Shown here one piece after another: positions 17,577-21,053 of a stretch of 21,053 nucleotides of DNA (the first letter of the stretch is position 1; every line of letters starts with the position of its first letter). The stretch covers positions 1 through 21,053 of the forward strand of contig JALSIF010000122.1 of assembly GCA_026981635.1 (NCBI GenBank), written 5' to 3'. The position numbers and the translations under genes are program-made. The notes under the pieces are model-generated. The model did no database searches and had not been told where the DNA came from. It worked only from the letters and a program-made list of their open reading frames with translations. This stretch comes from JALSIF01 sp026981635 [NCBI: bacterium] (GTDB taxonomy: Bacteria > 4484-113 > JALSIF01).

Positions 17577-17960
17577 CTACTCCAGCTCGACCTGGGCTCC
17601 CGCCTCCTCCAGCTGCTTCTTGATCTCCTCTGCTTCGTTCTTGGGCACCCCCTCCTTGACCGGCTTGGGAGCGTTGTCCACCAGCTCCTTGGCCTCCTTG
17701 ATGCCGAGGCCGGTGACCTTGCGGATCACCTTGATCACGTCCAGCTTGCTACCCCCGATGGACTTGAGGATGACGTTGTAGCTAGACTTCTCCTCGGCCG
17801 CCTCGGCCGCCTCGCCTCCGCCGGCGGCCGCCGCTCCCGCCACCGGTGCAGCCGCCACCGCCGCGGTGACGCCCCAGCGCTCCTCCAGCTCCTTGACCAG
17901 CTCATTAAGCTGAACGACGGTGAGGCTCTCCAGCTTCTCAATGATCTCCTCGTAAGGCAT
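17577..17960 (-). CDS. rplL: 50S ribosomal protein L7/L12
   Basis: L7/L12 forms the multi-copy, flexible stalk that recruits and activates EF-Tu, EF-G and other GTPases. The layout is typical for 127 residues: an N-terminal dimerisation helix pair (about 1-33), an Ala/Gly/Glu-rich hinge (34-57), and the C-terminal domain from [20 protein letters not shown] (61-80) through [12 protein letters not shown] (84-95). AGGAGG lies 11 bases before the ATG. The 90-base gap from rplJ has a possible hairpin. More L7/L12 than L10 is needed per ribosome, so a separate translation signal fits. Confidence 0.98.
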   Translation of the reverse strand: MPYEEIIEKLESLTVVQLNELVKELEERWGVTAAVAAAPVAGAAAAGGGEAAEAAEEKSSYNVILKSIGGSKLDVIKVIRKVTGLGIKEAKELVDNAPKPVKEGVPKNEAEEIKKQLEEAGAQVELE

Positions 17961-17999
17961 CTTGTCCCAAACCTCCTGGTGATGGTTCTCCTACCCTCT

Positions 18000-18028
18000 A
18001 GGGGAACGCATATGTTTCTCTCTCCCCT
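18000..18028 (-). other. Possible hairpin in the rplJ-rplL gap
   Basis: AGGGGA (18028-18023) and TCCCCT (18005-18000) on the minus strand can pair across a 17-base loop. The stem is six base pairs and has no U-tract. It may stabilise or mark the rplL mRNA, whose product is made in excess, but a chance pairing in purine-rich sequence is possible. Confidence 0.25.
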
Positions 18029-18050
18029 CGCCTGGCTCCTGGCTTGTCCC

Positions 18051-18572
18051 CTACCCCTGCTCCGCCTTGGCCTTGAGTACCCGGGGCAGGCGGGAGAGGG
18101 TGCCCGCCAGTACCCCCACCAGCCGCTGGGGCACTCCCTTCATCAGGCCAAGCAGCTTGGCCTTCGCCTCCTCCTTGCTGAGCAGGTCGGTAAAGCGCCG
18201 GAACTCCTCCGCCGGGTAGGCCTTGCCGTCAAACCAGATCGCCTTGACCTGGCCGGCGGGAAAATCCCTCAGCTGCCGGTTTAGCTCGCGGATGGCCTTG
18301 GCCGACCCGCTCACGTCCTCCCGGCCAAAGACCACCATGGTGGGCCCACGGAGGGCCTCCAGCAGACCGTCCACCTCCATCCCCTCCAGGGCCCGCTTGG
18401 CCAGGGTGTTCTTGACCACCATGCAGTCGGCTCCCCGCCGCCTGAGCTCCTCCTTGAAGCTGTCGCGGGTCGCCACATCCATGCCCAGAAAGTCAATCAG
18501 GAAGGCAAAGTCCGCCTCGGCAAACACCTGCCTGATCCTTTCCACCCGCTTGGCCTTTTCCTTGCGCCTCAT
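18051..18572 (-). CDS. rplJ: 50S ribosomal protein L10
   Basis: L10 anchors L7/L12 dimers to the ribosome through its C-terminal helix and binds 23S rRNA together with L11. The 173 residues match the family. Recognisable are the N-terminal basic segment, MVVKNTLAKRALEG (residues 51-64), GPTMVVFGREDVSGSAKAI (76-94) and the C-terminal L12-binding region from about DLLSKEEAKAK to the end. The gap from rplA is only 21 bases, too short to hold the long folded L10 leader that many bacteria place before rplJ. A GGGGGA site precedes the ATG. Confidence 0.96.
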   Translation of the reverse strand: MRRKEKAKRVERIRQVFAEADFAFLIDFLGMDVATRDSFKEELRRRGADCMVVKNTLAKRALEGMEVDGLLEALRGPTMVVFGREDVSGSAKAIRELNRQLRDFPAGQVKAIWFDGKAYPAEEFRRFTDLLSKEEAKAKLLGLMKGVPQRLVGVLAGTLSRLPRVLKAKAEQG

Positions 18573-18593
18573 GGTCTTATCCCCCGCGCCCGT

Positions 18594-19292
18594 TTAGATG
18601 AACTCCCTCAGGTCAACCTTGACCGACGGGGTCTGGGTAGCGCTGAGGTAGAGGGACTTGAGGTAGCCCGCCCGGCTGAGGGCGGCAGGCTTTACCCGCA
18701 TCAGCTCCTGAACCAGGTGGCGCACATTCTCCACCAGCTGGTCCACCTCAAAGCCCGCCTTGCCCACCGGCACATGGACCACCCCGGTGCGGTCTACCCG
18801 AAACTCCAGCTTGCCCCGCTTAAACTCCTCCACCGCATGGGCCACATCGTTGGTCACCGTCCCCGCCTTGGGGTTGGGCATAAGCCCCCGCGGTCCTAGG
18901 ATGCGGCCCAGCTTTCCCACCTCGGCCATCATCTGGGGGGTGGCGATGACCACATCAAAGTCCAGCCAGCCCTCCTTCTGGATCTTCTCCACCAGCTCCT
19001 TGCCACCGGCAAAGTCGGCCCCCGCCTCCTCGGCCACCTTGATCAGGTCTCCCTCGTGGGCGATGACCACCACGGTGGGGGTCTTGCCGGTGCCGTGGGG
19101 GAGGGTGGTGGTGCCGCGTATGTTCTGTTCCGGCTTTCTGGGGTCAACCCCCAGGCGGGCCGAAAGTTCCACCGTCTCCCAGTCGCGGGCCATCTGCTTC
19201 ACCAGCTCCACTGCCTCCCTCAGGGGGTGGGCCACGGTGCGCGGGCCCCGCTTCTCGGCCAAACTGAGGTATCGCTTGGTGCGCTGGGGCAT
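18594..19292 (-). CDS. rplA: 50S ribosomal protein L1
   Basis: L1 forms the mobile stalk that helps release E-site tRNA, and in many bacteria it represses the rplK-rplA mRNA. The 232 residues match the family. The signature GKLGRILGPRGLMPNPKAGT lies at 126-145, and LPHGTGKTPTVVV (64-76) and VHVPVGKAGF are also typical. The ATG comes two bases after the rplK stop, so translation is likely coupled. I do not see an obvious L1-binding leader in the short upstream region before rplK. Confidence 0.97.
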   Translation of the reverse strand: MPQRTKRYLSLAEKRGPRTVAHPLREAVELVKQMARDWETVELSARLGVDPRKPEQNIRGTTTLPHGTGKTPTVVVIAHEGDLIKVAEEAGADFAGGKELVEKIQKEGWLDFDVVIATPQMMAEVGKLGRILGPRGLMPNPKAGTVTNDVAHAVEEFKRGKLEFRVDRTGVVHVPVGKAGFEVDQLVENVRHLVQELMRVKPAALSRAGYLKSLYLSATQTPSVKVDLREFI

Positions 19293-19294
19293 GG

Positions 19295-19720
19295 CTAGAG
19301 TTCCACCTCCACTCCCATGCTGCGGGCGGTGCCGGCAATGATCTTCATCGCCTGCTCCACGTCGTTGGCGTTGAGGTCCTTCATCTTGTGCTCGGCGATC
19401 TGGCGAAGCTGATCCTTGGTGAGCTTGCCTACCTTCTCCTTGTTGGGCACCCCGGAGCCCTTCTCAATCCCCAGCGCCCGCTTGATGAGCAGGGCTGCCG
19501 GGGTGGTCTTGAGGTCAAAGTCAAAGCTGTTGTCGTGGTAGACCCGGATGACGGTGGGGATGATGTCTCCCTTGCGGTCCTGGGTGACATCGTTGAACTT
19601 CTTGCAGAAGTCCATGATGGGGATGCCGTGCTGGGCCAGGGCAGGGCCCAGGGGGGGTGCCGGACGGGCCGCCCCACCCTCAATGTGCACCTTGATGATG
19701 GCTTTTATGGGCTTGGCCAT
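19295..19720 (-). CDS. rplK: 50S ribosomal protein L11
   Basis: L11 binds the GTPase-associated region of 23S rRNA, the thiostrepton site, and is needed for RelA activation in species that have it. The 141 residues match exactly. The N-terminal domain has [14 protein letters not shown] (residues 20-33), including the prolines linked to thiostrepton binding, and [19 protein letters not shown] follows. The C-terminal rRNA-binding domain ends [12 protein letters not shown]. An AGGGGAAAG region precedes the ATG. A probable extended -10 promoter sits 24 bases upstream, so this gene likely starts a sub-operon leading to rpoBC. Confidence 0.98.
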   Translation of the reverse strand: MAKPIKAIIKVHIEGGAARPAPPLGPALAQHGIPIMDFCKKFNDVTQDRKGDIIPTVIRVYHDNSFDFDLKTTPAALLIKRALGIEKGSGVPNKEKVGKLTKDQLRQIAEHKMKDLNANDVEQAMKIIAGTARSMGVEVEL

Positions 19721-19743
19721 GGCTTCTTTCCCCTAATCTTCAG

Positions 19744-19772
19744 ATGATAGCACCAAATCCAGATTTAGTCTT
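19744..19772 (-). promoter_or_regulatory. Probable extended -10 promoter upstream of rplK
   Basis: On the minus strand TGC-TATCAT (19752-19744) has five of six consensus -10 bases plus an extended TGn. A poor -35 match, AAGACT (19772-19767), lies 17 bases further up, inside the end of nusG. Transcription would begin near 19737, leaving a leader of only about 17 bases. E. coli has a strong promoter in this same nusG-rplK gap. The call rests on sequence and position only. Confidence 0.5.
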
Positions 19773-20331
19773 CCTCCGCTCCCACCTTCTCGGGTGCATC
19801 CTCCAGCCGCTCCACTTGCTCAAAGTTGAGCTCAAGCAGGGTGTCACGGCCAAAGATGCTCAGCACAATCTTTACCTTCTGGCGCTCCGGTTCTATCTCT
19901 TTCACCTTGCCCAGCATCTCGGCGAAGGGACCGGAGAGGATCTTTACCGTGTCCCCCACCTCATAGCTGGTCACCACCTCGGCCTCCTCCTGCTCCATGC
20001 GGCGGAAGATCTCCTCCACCTCCTCGTTGGTGAGGGGCTGAGGCTTGCCGCCCGGGCCGACAAAGCCGATCACCCCCTTGACGTGCCTGAGCAGGTGCTG
20101 GGTCTCCACGTCCAGGCTGGCCCTGACCAGGATGTAGCCGGGGAAGAGCTTGCGCTTGCGCTTCTGCTTCTTGCCCTTGTAGACCTCGGTGCGGGTCTCG
20201 TAGGGGACCACCACCTCCTCCACCCGGTTGATCCCCTCCTTGACGAACTGGCCCTGCTCAATCATGTGCTGGATGGCCTCGGCCACCTTCTGCTCCTGAC
20301 CCGAGAGAACATGGAGAACGTACCAGCGCAT
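19765..20331 (-). CDS. nusG: Transcription elongation and coupling factor NusG
   Basis: NusG binds the RNA polymerase clamp through its N-terminal domain and contacts Rho or ribosomal S10 through its KOW domain. The 188 residues match the family. WYVLHVLSGQEQKV (residues 3-16), FPGYILVRASLD (63-74) and GVIGFVGPGGKPQPLTNEE (86-104) mark the N-terminal domain. The KOW motif runs about 124-150 (GDTVKILSGPFAEMLGKVKE). The protein ends in a short acidic tail. It begins three bases after secE, as in most bacteria. Its partner S10 (rpsJ) lies further along the same array. Confidence 0.98.
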   Translation of the reverse strand: MRWYVLHVLSGQEQKVAEAIQHMIEQGQFVKEGINRVEEVVVPYETRTEVYKGKKQKRKRKLFPGYILVRASLDVETQHLLRHVKGVIGFVGPGGKPQPLTNEEVEEIFRRMEQEEAEVVTSYEVGDTVKILSGPFAEMLGKVKEIEPERQKVKIVLSIFGRDTLLELNFEQVERLEDAPEKVGAEED

Positions 20332-20334
20332 CGC

Positions 20335-20643
20335 CTACACCCCCACCCCGATGAGGGAGAAGATCCCGTCAACGATGAGGCTCAGCAGGGTAACGATGAG
20401 GGTCATCACCCCGGTAAAGATGAGCACCCCAAAGGTCATCCGCCACAGCTCACCGCGACTTGACTTGGTCCACTGCTCCCGCTTGGGCCAGTGCCAGTCG
20501 GGAAAGGTAATCCGGTTCCACTCCGCCTTGAGCTCGCGCATGAAGTTGGCCAGCCGGCTGCGGGTGCGCCGGGGATGGGCCGCCTCGCTAGTGTCGGTGG
20601 CGGGCTTGGGCTTGGCCTCGGTAGTAGTGGTGGTCTTTGCCAT
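20335..20643 (-). CDS. secE: Preprotein translocase subunit SecE
   Basis: SecE is the essential small subunit that clamps SecY in the cytoplasmic membrane. The 102 residues have a polar, Thr/Lys-rich N-terminus (about 1-28), the amphipathic segment FMRELKAEWNRITFPDW (34-50), and one membrane helix at about 70-92. The usual conserved motif reads like ELKKVTWPTREE; here a few residues (DWHWPK) are inserted between the TFP and REQW parts. This is a single-span SecE with a longer N-terminus than the roughly 60-residue forms. The position between tRNA-Trp and nusG confirms the call. Confidence 0.93.
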   Translation of the reverse strand: MAKTTTTTEAKPKPATDTSEAAHPRRTRSRLANFMRELKAEWNRITFPDWHWPKREQWTKSSRGELWRMTFGVLIFTGVMTLIVTLLSLIVDGIFSLIGVGV

Positions 20644-20688
20644 CTGACCTTCCCCGTACCTTGCTCAGCAAAAAAAGACCTCAGGAAG

Positions 20689-20761
20689 CAGGGCCAGCGG
20701 GACTCGAACCCACAACCCCCGGTTTTGGAGACCGGTGCTCTACCAATTGAGCTATGGCCCT
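20689..20761 (-). tRNA. trnW: tRNA-Trp (anticodon CCA)
   Basis: The 73-base minus-strand sequence folds as a complete cloverleaf. It has a 7-base-pair acceptor stem (AGGGCCA/TGGCCCT), a D-arm, an anticodon stem CCGGT/ACCGG around loop CTCCAAA (anticodon CCA), a five-base variable loop, and a T-arm with TTCGAGT. The discriminator is G, as in bacterial tRNA-Trp. The 3' CCA is not encoded (the next bases are CTT), so a CCA-adding enzyme is required. It lies between rpmG and secE in the same orientation and must be cut from the mRNA. Its T-loop holds one of only five TCGA sites found in the window. Confidence 0.97.
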
Positions 20762-20768
20762 TCGGTTC

Positions 20769-20781
20769 CCTCGCGGCGAGG
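20769..20781 (-). other. Small hairpin just before tRNA-Trp
   Basis: CCTCG, a three-base loop and CGAGG form a 5-base-pair stem ending eight bases before the tRNA 5' end. It could help tRNA excision or protect the end of the rpmG message. The stem is short and may be incidental. Confidence 0.25.
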
Positions 20782-20803
20782 TCCTCTAATCCTTATACCC
20801 GGC

Positions 20804-20974
20804 TCACTTGGTCTCCCGGTGTAGGGTGACGTGCCGGCAAAAGCGGCAGTACTTTTTGAGCTCAAGCTTGCCCGGGGTGTTGTGCCGGTTTTTGAAGGTG
20901 CGGTAGTTTCGCTGCCCGCACTCACTACAAGCAAGCACGATCATGATGCGACTGCCTTTCTTGCGCTTGGCCAT
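20804..20974 (-). CDS. rpmG: 50S ribosomal protein L33, zinc-binding form
   Basis: L33 is a small 50S protein near the E site. I translated it directly from the sequence: 56 residues from the ATG at 20974 to TGA at 20804. The start [10 protein letters not shown], the core [14 protein letters not shown] and the end [16 protein letters not shown] are typical. Cys16, Cys19, Cys43 and Cys46 give the CxxC...CxxC zinc site, so this is the zinc-containing (C+) form that some bacteria swap for a Cys-free copy under zinc shortage. Its place before tRNA-Trp, secE and nusG is a common arrangement. GGGAGAG lies about ten bases before the start. Confidence 0.96.
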   Translation of the reverse strand: MAKRKKGSRIMIVLACSECGQRNYRTFKNRHNTPGKLELKKYCRFCRHVTLHRETK

Positions 20975-21024
20975 GGGACGCTCTCTCTCCCGCTACTGCC
21001 GCTCGCCAGGGAGCCGGACCAGGT

Positions 21025-21053
21025 AGATTAGCAGAGATCTGACCTCCTGACAA
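21025..21053 (-). promoter_or_regulatory. Probable promoter of the rpmG-trnW-secE-nusG unit
   Basis: On the minus strand TTGTCA (21053-21048, five of six -35 bases) is followed by a 17-base spacer and TAATCT (21030-21025). TGC directly before the -10 box (21033-21031) forms an extended -10. Transcription would begin near 21018, about 44 bases before rpmG. Nothing beyond the -35 box is visible because the window ends there. Confidence 0.6.

Noticed and set aside
17979-18284. Small plus-strand frame opposite the rplJ-rplL gap
   Set aside because: It has no ribosome-binding site or recognisable sequence and largely mirrors rplJ.
20661-20690. Intrinsic terminator after tRNA-Trp at the seven-T run
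   Set aside because: The bases before the T-run cannot form a stable GC stem, only CCT/AGG pairs. secE and nusG follow directly and need transcription.
1-21053. Mobile elements, CRISPR arrays, phage genes or defence systems
   Set aside because: Every stretch is accounted for by housekeeping genes and short gaps. I saw no direct-repeat array, transposase or unexplained gene.

Overview
This window is one continuous run of information-processing genes, all on the minus strand, so transcription runs from position 21053 down to 1. It is G+C-rich (around 60 % by eye) and tightly packed. No stretch of 300 bases lacks a gene, and the longest gaps are 60-95 bases. The gene set is bacterial: beta and beta-prime subunits, EF-G and EF-Tu, bacterial r-proteins, SecE and NusG. 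The EF-Tu, EF-G and RNA polymerase sequences resemble those of deep-branching, often thermophilic bacteria (Thermus- or Thermotoga-like). The large lineage-specific polymerase insertions match no group I can name with confidence, so I leave the phylum open.

Layout in transcription order: (1) rpmG (L33), tRNA-Trp(CCA), secE, nusG, behind a promoter at the right edge. (2) rplK, rplA, rplJ, rplL, rpoB, rpoC, with a probable promoter in the nusG-rplK gap. (3) The str operon rpsL, rpsG, fusA, tuf, with a probable promoter in the rpoC-rpsL gap and a textbook intrinsic terminator after tuf. (4) The S10 operon rpsJ, rplC, rplD, rplW, rplB, rpsS, rplV, rpsC, with rpsC running off the left edge. Clusters that many bacteria keep apart (secE-nusG/L11-rpoBC, str, S10) are joined here into one 21-kb array.

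The products build the ribosome (L33, L11, L1, L10, L7/L12, S12, S7, S10, L3, L4, L23, L2, S19, L22, S3), drive elongation (EF-G, EF-Tu), form the two largest RNA polymerase subunits with their factor NusG, and supply one core subunit of the Sec translocon. L10 and L7/L12 form the stalk that recruits EF-G and EF-Tu, encoded downstream. S10 (NusE) and NusG are partners in transcription-translation coupling.

I see no mobile element, CRISPR array, phage gene or novel accessory system. The unusual signals lie inside the housekeeping genes: near-absence of the tetranucleotide TCGA (5 sites found), three gap-located TGC-TAnnnT extended -10 elements, a strong terminator just before the rpsJ start with no room for a promoter, large insertions in RpoB and RpoC (one at the trigger-loop SI3 position), acidic tails on L3 and L4 facing a basic tail on L22, and an Ala-to-Gln change next to the catalytic histidine of EF-Tu.
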